Positions 1 to 38,332 of a DNA stretch of 64,000 bases are shown piece after piece. The notes beneath the pieces are model-generated. The model searched no databases. It saw nothing but the letters and a program-made list of their open reading frames with translations, and was not told where the DNA came from. The translations under genes were made by a program, and so were the position numbers. Origin of the DNA: Phalacrocorax aristotelis. Lineage: Eukaryota; Chordata; Aves; Suliformes; Phalacrocoracidae. Every line of letters starts with the position of its first letter. Position 1 is the stretch's first letter. The stretch covers positions 31,560,226-31,624,225 of the forward strand of contig NC_134276.1 of assembly GCF_949628215.1 (NCBI RefSeq), written 5' to 3'.

Positions 1-3000
1 TTTTTTTTAAGGATTGCTTGGGTCTTGGTCAACTTGAGAAGAAAAAGCATATTAAAAGGCCAAACAGTCAAGATAAAACCACTTAACCACAGCAAACCAT
101 TTTGTTACAGCAAAATGGCTTGATGTATTGATCTACAGTGACTGTAAGGTAATTCAGGTCTTCCCTTGACATGAAGCAGGGATGTGGTCAGAACACAAGA
201 CCAGAATTCATGAGTTTGAAAAATCATGGATCCACCAGCATAACCAAGGCTTCTTAGCCTTTATCTGCTAAGACTCTTTTTACTGTCAGGAATGTAACCA
301 ACCTCAAAGCACATTAAAATGAATAATTGCTTTTTTTTCTTGGACCTTTGTCCAACAGAAGACAACTCTCGTTAAGTATCTGCTTTTTGGAGACTTCCTC
401 CTTTTTTAACTTGCTGTCTCTGCTTCAGTTCTAACAACTTCATATAAACCCAGCCCTAAATCTCTTAAGCTCTCACCTTGCATCTGTTGACAGAACTTAT
501 CAGCCTGCAGTGCCTTCTGCTTACATTACTCTACTTCCACAAAAGTTAAAATGGTCCTCTTGTGCTGCCTATGAACTCTGCAGACAACAGCAGTTTCCCC
601 TGGTGTTCAGAAATGTCATCCCGCAAACCCGCAATACGGGTAATGGGAAGCCTGCTAGTGAGGTCAGTGGCTGGTTTTGACCTGAAAGGACTCCTAGCTT
701 TCTTACTTCCTTCCTGCTGACAGGCTAAGAAACAACACAACAAAAGGTTTACTCAGCACCTTTATTTTGCAAATGAGGTTAGCAAAAAAAGTCTGTAGCT
801 CTGTCCTCTCTGCCCACAGTGGTCAAGTACAGAAATTGTGACTATTGAATGAAAACTACAACAGTCCATATTTTGTAGCAAACCCCAAAATGATATGTCA
901 GTTCACAGTTTTCTTGTCATCTAGGAAGTACAGAAACCCTTCATGATGGTTCAAATACTTCAGGGAGGTCCATTAATTAGCGTGGGTTCAGTCTGCTTGT
1001 GGAGCTTGATGGAGCTGGATGAATGGCAGGGGCAGCACTGAAGACAATATGTTTTGATGGGCTCTGGCCAGAATTTGGTAGCTTATTTTGACCATCAGAT
1101 TACCATGAGTTCAAGATGACAGGGGCAGGCAGTGGCTCTGGACACTACTGTGGGAGGGCAGTTTGCATGTGAGAAGAGATGATGCTTCAACAAATACAGA
1201 GCTACCATTCAGATGTTGCAGATAATAATTTTATTACATATTTTTGAAAAAAATACTACTCCCTCAAAATATCTCCACTTTTACCAACTGAGTCTCTATA
1301 AAAACCTGCTCCACTCTCTGTTTCCTCTTTGGTTTCCTCCAGTCCTTAGTAATAATCCCTCCATCCTCCTCCTTGTGGTATCGTGATTACACCAAGGTGT
1401 AGCAGGCAGAGTACTATAAGCCAAGTGTTTGGATGCAAAATCTCTCCCTGCCTGAATTACACGGGCCTTTCTTTGTAGTCCTGAAGAAGAATATGGTCAT
1501 GCTCTATGCTGCTTCTAGTTTTGTAGTAACAGAACAGCATGATCTTCAAAAGCACCTGGGATGTATCTGTAGCCTCCCACATGGAGGGACTGTCATTTAA
1601 TATCTAATTATATTTTTACAGTGTACAAAATAATCCTGCCAAATTAAAGTAAAATAAACATCAGTTAATCAGAAAATAAAATCAGGTCAACTTCAATGAA
1701 GTTATTCTGAAGACCAAGGGGAAATGCAAAAATCCAAATTAAAAGTAAATTAAGAAAGAGATTTGAAGCTTAAACTGCAGAGGCCAACAATACATTGCTA
1801 GTGGAAGACGAAGGAAAACACAATCCTGGTACGTATTCACAAGGGTGTTTATAAGATGAGAGAGGCATATATTTCCTTCCATTGAGTGCTGTTGTGTTCT
1901 TAATCTGGCGCTACATTTAGGAAAGAAGGAAAACCAGCTGGAGACAGCTCACATGAAAGGAAGAAGATGAGACAGGTGTAGAACAACTAGCATGTAAGGA
2001 AAGGCAGAAATAACTGGATCAGGTTTTTACTTGAAGGCCTCAAGGCCTGAAGGTCTCAATAAAAAATTGGGACCACTTTTCAATTCTACTATCAAAAATT
2101 TGTGCTCCATTCCTGATTTGAATTCCTGTGGCTTTAATTTCTCTCCACTGCTTCTTGTTACGGCTTTTTCCATTAAATTAAAATACCAGTCACTACCTAA
2201 TATTTTCTCATTGTGAGGAATCTATAAACTGTAAACACCTTTAAACCATTTTTAAACAAATAATCTTTGAGTATCTCTTATTTTCAAACCATTCATCAAC
2301 TTCATTCTGCCTATCCTGTTTTCAAATTCTGTCAAAATGTATAGTAGCATTATATGCAGCATCCATTAAGTTGGCTTAAAATTACCTTTTAATGACTTGG
2401 GAGTAATTTGGAGCCAAATTACCTTTTAACTACTGTTGATTCCTCTCTTTATACATTCAGGAATGACATTAGCCTCTTTCACTTCTATATCATTTGGCAT
2501 TACACTTTCAGTTGACCTCAATCTTTTAGCTAAATGTTCCAGAACACAGTTTCTCTGCTTGTAGATCTTCATCCATTGCTTCTAGATTTACGGACTTCAC
2601 TGCATTAAACTGCAATTTGTTTCAATGGGTCAAATACACCATCTGTTCCGCTGATTCTAAGTGTGACCTTCAGCCTAACACAGGACACAGCACTTCCTTG
2701 AGTTAAATAGAGTGTAACTTTTAGAAAAATAACCAATATTTTAAAATGTGCACTAAACAATCAATAAACAGCTCACAGCCCAAGATGAAACTTGTTTTAG
2801 GGACAATTACTCTTTGCTTTACTGCCAGTCCGAACACGAATAACTTCAACTTCTACTGGGTCTTTTTACCACTGTCTACTTGACTATCAGGTAAATTATT
2901 ATATTTACACATGCATCTGAGATCCAGCAAGTTTCTTCCCCCTGAACTGTGTTCAAGAAAACAGAAAACTAAGAAGGTAACATGGTAACAGACAATAAGT

Positions 3001-4100
3001 TGCTTTGTGTTATAAAGTAATAATTTTATTCTATATAAAGAAAAACCAAAACTATTGGGCACCACATATAGTCCTTATTGAGCCCAGTGTCCCAAAAATT
3101 CATTGTCTTCCATCCCATACTCTACACTAATCATTATGGATATCTCTTTCGAATTAAGATACCAATCCTACCAAAAAATACTCTCAATTTTGTCTTGGAA
3201 GAACTAAAATGACTGAGCCAACAAAAGAGAAAACATATACCCTTTGCAGATTACAATGCATTCAGGATGCATGCATAGGAAATTGAATGCATTCTGAAGC
3301 GTAAAAAAAAAATTTACAAACTAAAAGCAGATAGTGACTCAACAAAATATTATGGTCAGTGGCAGAGAACATGCACACATTAGGGGAGCACATTAGGAAA
3401 AAGCATCGATACAGCAATACAGGCGCTCCATGCATTATATATGTGAAGAACAGGAGGGAAGACCATGTAGTGTATCACATCAGACTGTGATACAAGACAG
3501 CAAGTATGGAGAACATATTGCCTCTACTCCTTTGGTAACTAGGAGGACAAGCTCTTGCTGCTTTAGGTACTTACACAAACCTCACATTTGTACATTCAAA
3601 GACTTGTTATCCAAGAACATAAATCTTTAAAATATCAAAACATCCTTATGAGACTGATTTCCACAAGAAAAACTGAGACCTCCCCTAGGAGATAAATTAG
3701 TTTTTGATTGCAAGTTAGCTCCTTAGCCCCAGAGCAAACTTCCTCCCGAATAAGGTTCCCACAGCAACAACCTAACAGTATCACTGAATATCACAGCAAA
3801 AGGTCTCCAAACACGTACCACAGCAAGGTGACAGGGTATTATCACACTCCAGGTAAGAGACATAGCCAAGCAAAACAGACAGCTTGTTGCTTTTTAGGAA
3901 AGCTGGTCAAGTCTGCCCTCTTTGGGAGTGCTTAATTTTAAACATGAACCTTAGGAGAAATAGAATACTTATATCCTCTTACTTCCCTTGGGGAAAAAAA
4001 TAAAAATGATTGCACATTGGAACAGCTTAACTGTGTTTCACATTCCCTTAACAGTCATCTTTGATCATAGTCTCTCGCTACGTGGTGGTGTCGCATGCAT
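1..4100. other. Non-coding upstream region
   Basis: AT-rich sequence with no long open frame and no splice-bounded coding block that I recognise. It lies upstream of the CpG island of RCBTB2. In mammals the next gene on this side is CYSLTR2, in divergent orientation, but I see no seven-transmembrane coding sequence here, so the stretch is probably intergenic. The open frames of 60-75 codons on both strands have no recognisable domain and look like chance. Confidence 0.6.
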
Positions 4101-5000
4101 CTAGGCTCAGGCAACAGCTTGAGGCTCGGTGGAAAGCCGTGTTGTCTCCCTCCGCGCCGCGCTCGCTCTGGGCGGCCATATCATCAGAAAGAGATGGGCC
4201 TTGTCAGAGAAGGGGTTCTCCTGGCCTCTCTTCGCCTCGGCTCAGCAGGAGAGCAAGCGGATTTGCAGCTCGGGCCAAGCCCCGCGGGGCAGCCCCCTCA
4301 CCAACCGTGCCTGCGCCGGGCTCGGCGGCGGGAGGCCGCCGCTCTCCGGGCTCCCGCTGCGGTAGGTGGGTCCCGGGGAGGCGCTAACCCCCTTCCCTCC
4401 TCCTTCCCTCCCTCCGCCGTTGAGGGGGCGGCTGAGCGCGGCGGCATCTTCCCTTGTCTCATTGGGAGGGAGGAGGAGCCGCCGCCGCCGCTTGCGGGGA
4501 AGGTAAGCAGCGGAGGAAGGGGATGGCCGCCGCCACTTTCCGCGGGCAGAGCCCTGCGCGCCTCCCCGCTGAGGAGAGCTGAGGCGCCGCACGCCACACT
4601 GTAACCGCCAGGCGGGTGGGCGGTGGGTGAGACCGTGAGGCTGGGCTGTGGCGGACCTTCCCGTTCCGTCCCGCCCCGCTCCCGCCGCCGTCGGCGGGGG
4701 AAGGGGACGGGGGGGGGGGGGGGGGCGGACCGTGCGCTCCAGCGCTTCCCGCCCAGCCGCCGCCGCCACCGTGGGCTGTGCCCGTGAGGCGGGGCGGGGC
4801 GGGCCGGCGGCGGCCTTTGGGCTGTGCCGAGCACACGGCCTGCGCCAGCTTCGGCCCGCAGCTCTCCAGGGGTGGGAGCGAGGCGGATTTCCTCCGCCGG
4901 GCTGCCCGCTAGCCGCCCCCACTCGTAGGCGGGAGAGGGCCCCCTGGGTTATGCTTCCCAGGCACCTGGTTTATAAATGGCTGATAACGGCGGTTTTGCA
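4100..5000 (+). promoter_or_regulatory. RCBTB2: CpG island, probable RCBTB2 promoter
   Basis: Base composition changes sharply from AT-rich to very GC- and CpG-rich at about 4130 and falls back by about 5000. The block holds CCG triplet runs (around 4479-4491), an inverted CCAAT box (ATTGG at 4461-4465), GC boxes such as ggggcgggg-type runs near 4790-4805, and an uninterrupted run of 17 G at 4709-4725. It is the only CpG island in the window and lies upstream of RCBTB2 on the same strand, so promoter function is a strong inference. The transcription start cannot be fixed from sequence alone. The long overlapping open frames here on both strands are GC-driven and are not called as genes. Confidence 0.8.
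4400..4502 (+). other. RCBTB2: Candidate non-coding first exon of RCBTB2
   Basis: A good 5' splice site (AAG then gtaagc) lies at 4502/4503 inside the CpG island, so an untranslated first exon ending at 4502 is plausible. A second possible donor (gtaggt) follows position 4361. The exon start shown is arbitrary. The coding start is 8.7 kb downstream, so at least one upstream non-coding exon is required, but its exact choice needs transcript data. Confidence 0.4.
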
Positions 5001-8000
5001 TCTTGTGTCTGGGGTTAAATCTGTGTAGTGTTGGAGAGCTCTGTCCGCAGGTGTGCGGGGGGAGTGTGAAGCTTCCAGCACGTTCCACAAGCTTAGCTTG
5101 ATGGCCAGTCACAGTTTTAATGCAGAGAGAGGATACTTGGGAAACCAAGGATTGTTAATGTGTGGGAAATGGGAGGATTGCGTTGAATTGCCTGGTGGAG
5201 ATGCAAGTTCTAATATTGATGGATAAAAAGAGAGGGCATGATCAGCAAAGGGATTTTACTCCAGGCTATGGCCTGAGTAAAGGCCTGTAGAGAGTTGTGT
5301 TTGTGCACCACTGGAAACCGTTTGGGCTGAACTAGTGGTGAAGGATGTGAAAGCAGACATGGAGCAAGTGAAACAAGGAGGAATAATCATCCTACTGAAT
5401 GTGGGGTTGGAAAGCTAATACTACCCAGGTACGGGAAATAAATCTGACAGAATGACAGTGGATGTGAATGATGTGATGGACTGTAAAGTAACAGGAGGAG
5501 ATGGTGTGGATAAAAAAAGGAGTCAAGTGTATCATTGCTTTGAGAAAAGAAAATTGTAAAAGCTTTTGATGGTGCCTGCTGTAGACCACAAGAGTTGGAT
5601 CTGGATAAGGATATCGCTTACTGGGAGATACTACCAGGAATTATGTCACGGGTAGATGTGTGTCTTAGATATAGATAACAGCATCATTTAGGAAGTACAT
5701 AATAGCGATCCAGTTATTCTCACATACATACCGCTGCTGCAAGCTTACGAAAAAAGCACTGAATTGCTTTAGATTTGCTCTCAGTAAGTCGGGTGAAAAG
5801 TTCTGAGAGAGCTGGTTTATTAGTCAGCTTGTGATCTTGGATTACATTTTTAATTGTATTAAATACATAGAAATAAAATCGAGGACTAAACAAACAGGTT
5901 TGAAATTCTCAATTTTAGAGCGGCAAACTTTGAAAAATTAAGAGGATTAATTACTAATGTTAGCTGCACTGGAGTCCTGAGGGCCTTAGAAGCAAAGAAG
6001 GTATGAAGCCATTTTATGCCAAAGGTAGAATCTATTTGGAATTTATATCAAAAAAATGAGAAGAGGTCCATCGAAAAGAACTTCTATGCATCTCAAAAAG
6101 GATTTTAGGAATAAAGGCTAGAAAAAGGGCGGATAAGCAAAATAAAATATAAGAGATAAAGTGCAGTTCTAAAGTGACAATTGACAATAGTAATTCTGAG
6201 TTGGTTATAGGCAATTCTTTTTTAAAGCTTCTTTAATCATGTAAGTAAAACCAAGAATAGAAGTAAGACCACTCACTGAGTGATAAAGTTGAGGTGAAAT
6301 AACCTTGGCATCATGATGCATATAATCTGTTGCAGTTTGAAGGAGACTACTGTGGTGGGTAGATTTAATATTAGATGCTTAAACTTATACCACAAAGAAT
6401 AACATTTTGTCTCTTAATTATTTTTTAAGAGTTGGGAAACCTCTATGTGTTACATCTAATCCAATATTCTTGCCACTTAACGTTGGTCAGTTCCAGTATC
6501 AGAAGACTGTTAAAAAAAAATACCCAAATGGACAGTTACACAGTCATTTACTCATAGAAGTGGGCTAACTTTCTTTCATATACACATTCTATTTACTGTC
6601 GTACCTCTTTCTTCTATAACATATGGTATCTTTTTATGCAGACAGCTGTAACTATAAAAGTTTATCAGAATTCTCAACTCCAGGTATATAATACCGGTTG
6701 TGTATGTGTGCATGTGTATATATATATTTTTTAGATATGCATTTATATATATGTGTTTGATGTATATACCTAGGCAAGTTCTGACTTTGTGTCAGGGAAA
6801 GATTGCACCATCCTCCCACCTGCCCAGGCGTTGCATGCTGGGTTCATGGGAAGTGCTCTTGCAAGTACCCAGTGTTACAGGGAAGTGTAGCTACAGCCTG
6901 ATTCATGCTGGAACCGTGCTAGGCATCATCTTGAAAAAACTCTTCCCTCAGGGACCCAGCATGTAGCCCTCTTATCTGTCAGCAGGAGCCGTTATCATGG
7001 ACCAAGGCTCTGATGTGCAGGAAGACTGTGCTAAACTGATGTGGAAGAGAAAGCCAGGTTTCATTTAATAGGGCTTATGGGCTTGTTTAGGTTTTTTATT
7101 AAGGCTTAGAATGTTTTGGAAGATACATTTTATAAATTAAAGCTTTTAGTCTAAATGAGGCTTGAATGACCTTCCATGAACATCTAAGGAAGTGATTAAA
7201 GGTTGGAGCTATAGAAGCTGCTAATATTTCTTCTTTAACAGTTAGAGCAGACTGTGAGGTCAGAGATCCAACAGCTAGACCCAATATATTGCTCAACATT
7301 TGGCTGGATCAGGTAACAGCAGACACTAAAAATTTAGGCTAGGTCAGATCTATTTAGAGGGGGCATAACAAAATGCTTGCATTTGCATGCTGTTTTTCTG
7401 TTGATGCAGTATAGTATTTATGATTACATAGTAATGGAAGGGTCCTTCCCTGACATGGTGTTCATATGGCACTGAACTGGTGTCCAGTCAGGCTCCCACT
7501 TGCAGGTGCGATGCCACCTAACATCTGAAGCTTGTACATGGTTTGTCCTGAACAACTTGCTGAGATGCTAGCGTTTCTTAAAGAATCTTAGTACAGAAAA
7601 TGTTAAAGCTCTAAGAATTTAAGTTTATAAAAATATAATAGCTGTTTCTTTCACGTATTTATTGCATTATTTTTAATTCTTTTGCTCAGTTGCACGGTTA
7701 ATATTTTTAATAAAGTTCTTTCAAAACCAAATCTTCGGAATACTTTTGTTTCCCTAAATGTAGTTCCTCGAACTCTTGTGTCAAGAAGGTCAAAATGAAG
7801 AATCAGTATAAGTTTCAATTCTACCAAATCAGTTATATGGTAACTTAAATTTTACGTGACTTTAAAACTAAAGCTAACAACTGCATTGGTTGTATTTTAT
7901 TATGTTTGTGTGTATGTATGGACTGCAGGAACGGAAGTGTGTTTAGAGTTTGGCTAACAATTCAGCAAAGAGAAGGAGCTTTTCAAGTTAATTTTCTGAA

Positions 8001-11000
8001 AATCTTGAATCAACCACATTAAAAAATTGAGCAAATGTTTTTCTACAGCATGTCTGGTTAGATTTAGGTTACGTTAGATTACATTGGGTTAGATTTAGAT
8101 ACAGGAATGACATCCTGTTCCCAAGACACTGTCTAACAAAATGCTTGATTATTTTAATACACCTCAAGGTCTGGAGATAATGATCATATTTTTTTTCTTT
8201 AACTGCAGAAGTAAACCACTAATTATGTGAAAATTACTCCAGTGTCATCCTACAATGCTTTTCAGCACTGAAGGTAGTTCTTGCACGCCTTTAAAGGGTA
8301 TTTTTGCACTTGTAGAAAGAAGTGTAAATATTTCAAAGTGAAAATATTTTTTGATTGGCACCTTCTTATCAGGCTCTTTTAGCTGCTGACCTTGACATTT
8401 CAGTGTCTTATTAGAGGCTTAATTAGGCTAATACGACTTATTAGTCTTATTTTGGAGGTGAGCGAAAGGCGTCCTGGGAATCTACATATGATTTTTCAAA
8501 GCAGTTTTGTCACTTAGGGTGGAAATTTTGCACCAGACCCTAACACTTGCTTTTAAACCATTGGAGAGTTGAAAAATCATGCCCTGTGTTCTGTCCTGTC
8601 TTCTCACTTCTTTAAAAACATTTTTCCCTGATATATTTGCTCTTTATTGCAGTAGTATTGAACCTGTATCAAAGGTTGCTAAGCATGGGTAACCGAAGAG
8701 TGTTCCCATTATCTTCTTTGCTTTTCATGTGCCCATGTTCTCTTTCGTGTGTTGTTTGCATCTTATCCTTCACTGCTTTCATTCTTGGCAACCAGTTTTT
8801 TCTGGGGGTGATGATGTTACTGAAAAACAAGGCGTTTGCAAATAGCTTTCAGGCATCTAGCTCCAATACAGCACAGTGCATGTAGGTGAACCTCTGATAG
8901 CTTCAGTGGGATCATGCTTGAGGTCCATCCCTGGAGCCAACAGGTGGAACAGGATGTCACCAAATGAGAGGTGGCCTCTGACAAGATGTTTTTGGCTAAA
9001 GTTTTTTTTTTTTCTGGAGATTGAGACAATAAAGCTGTCTTATCTCAGATCATTTCAATTAGAAATTTCTGTAGCAGTTGCCTGCCTTGCAAGGTCCAAG
9101 GATGTCAGTCTTTCAGACTGTAAATACTCCAGTCTTTCACAGTTTCTTGGATCTAGCCTCTAAAATGTAAGTAAGTAGATTTGCTCTTGCTATTAGTAGG
9201 CAGCTAGCAGAGCTTGCACTGGGAGCCGAGAAGGCACAGTCTGGTGCCAAGAAACAAGGAGGGAACAAGAGAAGAGTGTGCTTTAGTTGGAGATAGCAGT
9301 TTTTCTAACAATCACTTACTGTTTCTCAAGGTCTGCAGTTTCTTGATAATGGAAAATGCTGCATCAATGGAAGAATGAATGACAAACTGAGTTCTGTCAG
9401 TTTATTGTCAGAACTGGATGGAGTAGTGGTATTTCACTGTACATGAAGAAGGAAGATAGTTCTGAAGATAGACTCATACCTTCCTAGAAAGGGAATGTGA
9501 TGTGTTCGGTAGGAATAATTGACAGTATTACTGGTCTGTCCTCTCCTGCAATATTGCTTGGACAAGTTAGCATCATTTCACAACTACTCCAGTAGGAAAC
9601 TGCTGAGAAATCAAGAATATCAGAGAAGGTTAGGTTCCTTTCCTAAAGGTGTCAGCAAATCTCGTTTTGATGTGACTTTTTCCTCCTAATCTTTCCTAAG
9701 CCTGTGGTTAGAGTCCTTGGGGAAGAACCTCCAGACAGACCTTTGATTCAGTAGTTGAGATTCATAAATGCTCAAATTAAGTGGGAGGAAATACTTAGCA
9801 GAGTTCTGAAAATTTTTGTTTGCTTGCCAAGTTCCTACAGAGACAATCTGCAAGAATGTTTACATTCAAATGAGTCAGTGAACCTGTTTAAATATTTAAG
9901 ATTAAGTGGTCTTAGACTGCTAATAGAAATAGTAATTGTGTTCCTTAACTTGAGCTGACCTGCACCACAGAAGCATATGTGCCTTACCCAAAGATGGTTG
10001 GTCCATGGTTGGACTGGAACCAGGGTCAGAACTTTCAAATTCTAAGACCTAAACTCAGACTGCCAGAATATGCTGTCTGGATTCTTAAATGGTACTCGGA
10101 TTCCAGATAAGAGATTTGTGGAAGTTTAAAATAAATATTATTTTATTAAAATGCCGTGAACTTCCTCAAGAAATGAATCTTTACAATGATGAAGTTTTCT
10201 CCTTTAGATCTGCACTTCAGAATTTTTTTTTGAAACACAGCTAGTGAAAACATATGTAAAGTTTTAATACATGAGAAATATTTCTTGCTTACCTTTTTAC
10301 TTTCTGAGTTAAGTATTGCATTTTTTTAAAATGTAGTGGGTAGATATTTTAAAGTAAGGTTTCTTAGAAATGATACGCATATTGTAAGATTTAGTAGATG
10401 AACAACCCCAATAACTTGTCTGAAATAGCTAGGGTATGTTTTTCTTCTGTACCTGAAATACCCAAATATACAGATTTTATCTATTTTTTTGATGAAAATA
10501 CTGTTTTTTCTTTGCTTCACTCTGTATATGTAACGGTTATTTTTCTGGGGGGAAAATTCCTACAAGTAGGCAAATATGAATAATCTCTAGTATTTTAAAG
10601 TTATACAGATCAGAATGATTCTCAGACAGGCTTAATAATTCTTAGACAGGCTTAATATTTTTTTATTGTCTGTCTTTATTTTCAGGATCCCAGGGTGAAT
10701 ATGTACTCTTAAATCTATTACAGATTTTTAGAAAGAACATCTTTGCGGGTGCCAACATTTGGCAATCAGTATGTACTTTTATTAGAATACATAAATTGGA
10801 AATAAAGAATAAACTGGTGTAATTTGAGCCGTACCATGTACCCTGTAGGGCTGCTCAGAAATAAGGTGTCTATGTTTGCAGTACAGCTTGAAAAATGGAG
10901 TTGCAGAGTAATTTTCTCTTAGTTATATATAAGATAAAATGTTATTATTTTTGGCTTCTGAAGACATTTAAGTTATCTTTGTTCTTGAAAAGTTAGTGCA

Positions 11001-13209
11001 AAACTGTCAGCATGTTTGTGGGACTTAGTACTGGGCTGGAGAACCTTTCGTTAGGTAACTGAAGTGGTCCATCATAATGTACCTTTCTTTATACTAACAA
11101 ACTGCTTTTAAAGTCAAACTCTGCATTTGTCTAAACAGAAGCATTTGAATGGAAATATTAGAAGTTGAAGAACTGTGAATATCAGTTATGTTTCAAATGG
11201 CTTGAGGAAGGAAATGCAGAATTCTGCATTTACTTAAGTTAGAAAAATCATAGTTATTCTCTTGGGGAACATGTGTGCCTTGTGGGCTGAGTGTAGGCTA
11301 AGATGGCCAAGAAGTGGGTAACTTATATCAGCATTGCTAGGGAGTGCTGGAAATTGATGCTGCAAAATATTGGATAGCCTTGATATTCAGTTCTACAGTA
11401 GAGCTGCTCACATGCTTGAAATTAAATGTTTCAGAATTGCAGTTCAGTAATACAGTCCTGCTCAAGCTGTGGTTGTGCCAAAGGCCATAATTAGGTGAGT
11501 TATTTCTAGTTTAAGTAATGTACACAAAATCAACTGGTTGCATTCTTGTTGTTTGAACAAGTAAGTGTGTTGAAGAAAATAAGAAAATAAATCATGTAAC
11601 AGCAAGTGTTTAACAAGTTGACCTGTATCTGTTAAGTCGTAAAGCTTGGTAAATGGCCATGTGTGCTTATTCAGGGCTCTGTTCAGTTGTGCGTGTGTAA
11701 CTGTCTAGCGCTGTTCAGTTCTTAGCTGCTGCTCTAGCATGGCATGGATATGCTATAGGTCCTGCATTACATCTGCCACCCCCGTTTGGTGTCAGGCATC
11801 CCCAAGGTCATCTCAAATAGCAGTAGGTGCTAATGCGTTGGCAACTGAATCAGCCGTTTAGCCTTTCCTAGTTGAAAGGGAATATGACTTAGCTACAAGT
11901 TATTTCCGTTTGTTGTATGTTTGAGCCTTTAGCTCGCAGTCAACATGGACAAGAAAGTAGTCGGACTTTCACACATGAGCTGAATTTATCATTTAATGTC
12001 TCAAACTAAATGTATAAAATAGACTGTGTGTATGTAGATTTCTGGGTTTTGTTGGAGCATAAGTTTAACAGGGTGCATATTCAGTATAGTTGAGCTGCAG
12101 CAATTGTTTGGTTTTTTATTTGTTTAAAGTAAATAAAAATATTTTTGTTTATTCAGTAAATTAGATCATATTTGTTACATAATTATAATTTATAATATTT
12201 AAATCATATTAATTTCATGTGTTCTGTGTCCTTGGCCAAGCTCTTATGGCATGAAGTCTTATGTAAGACACATGTTTAGTAGTAAGATAGGAGTTTTATA
12301 AAGGTCATCTGGTATTTCTCTTCAGGTGTGGTATGCATCTGAGAAGTAAGTAAGGAAAATGATAACTTCTTGTTTGTTAGAGGTTATTCTGCCTGTAGTC
12401 AGAATTTCACAGAATTTTAACTTTTCAGTGAAAAGTAAACAGATGTTTTGCATTGCCTGAACCAGTGTACCTCAAAGAAAATTATGTGTACAACTTTCTC
12501 ACTTGTTGAATAGAAGAAGCTTGCACAGTTTCAAGGCTGCTTACTCACTTTTGCCATTTTACTGAAAACAGAGTTATATGGCTTTATGTTAGGAAATAAT
12601 TCAAGGATAGTAGAGTTGTGCATATTTATTTGGCAAGAAACATCTGATCTGAAAGTCTGTTTCTATTGGTGAAATTATACAAGTCATTTACAGGGCTGGC
12701 AGTATTTTCTGAAACAGAGTGAATAAGTTAACAGTTCTCAGTAAACCTGAAAAGACCCAAACGTTTTTCTAACATTGGTTTTCAGAACGGAACTGAATAT
12801 TTGAAGGCTTAAGCTGGAAATTAAAAGATATCCAACCAGTGTACTTTGCTGAAAGAAATGTCTTGAAAAATTACATCAGCAAGGTTCTACATTTATTTTT
12901 ACTGCAGTAAAAAGACTTTGGAGTACTGCGTTTAACAAAACTTCTTTCCTTCCAAACACAGTCTGATTAATTTTACTACTTGTTTTAAAAAAATGTTTTG
13001 TCCAAGAATTATTTGTTTAGTTAAGAATACAAAAGGGCAGAGTCTGTCTGACTGATTACTGTAGAGTTGAATATGAAACCAAAATTGACTGAGCTTCCTG
13101 TTTCATTTTTTTCTCACCCCACAGAAGCAAATAGTTCTGACTTAATATTAAGTGTGTATTGCTGCTGCAGTATGATATGGTGATTTTAACCGCAATTCTC
13201 TCTCTGCAG
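4503..13209 (+). other. RCBTB2: RCBTB2 5' intron region (non-coding)
   Basis: This 8.7 kb between the CpG island and the exon with the start codon should be intronic, possibly with further small non-coding exons that I cannot identify. It is AT-rich. Visible structure is limited to TA/TG-rich stretches near 6700-6770, a 20-bp tandem duplication at 10618-10657, and a GTTAG-rich imperfect repeat at about 8057-8100. No protein-coding block was recognised on either strand. Confidence 0.6.
10618..10657. repeat. Two-copy tandem duplication, 20-bp unit
   Basis: Positions 10618-10637 and 10638-10657 are adjacent copies of attctcagacaggcttaata that differ at one base (attct[c/t]agac). They lie in the putative first intron of RCBTB2. 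This is a small local duplication with no evident function. Confidence 0.85.
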
Positions 13210-13231
13210 GGGGACACAAGCACAAATCCAT

Positions 13232-38332
<25,101 letters not shown>

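Noticed and set aside
4061-5028. Several overlapping long open frames on both strands (up to 226 codons)
   Set aside because: They arise from the CpG island's lack of AT-rich stop codons. Their products are low-complexity Pro/Arg/Gly/Ala with no domain, and they overlap each other in conflicting frames.
8050-8105. Telomere-like GTTAG repeats
   Set aside because: The units (GTTAGATTTAG, GTTAGATTACA) are irregular and not TTAGGG arrays. It is likely local low complexity.
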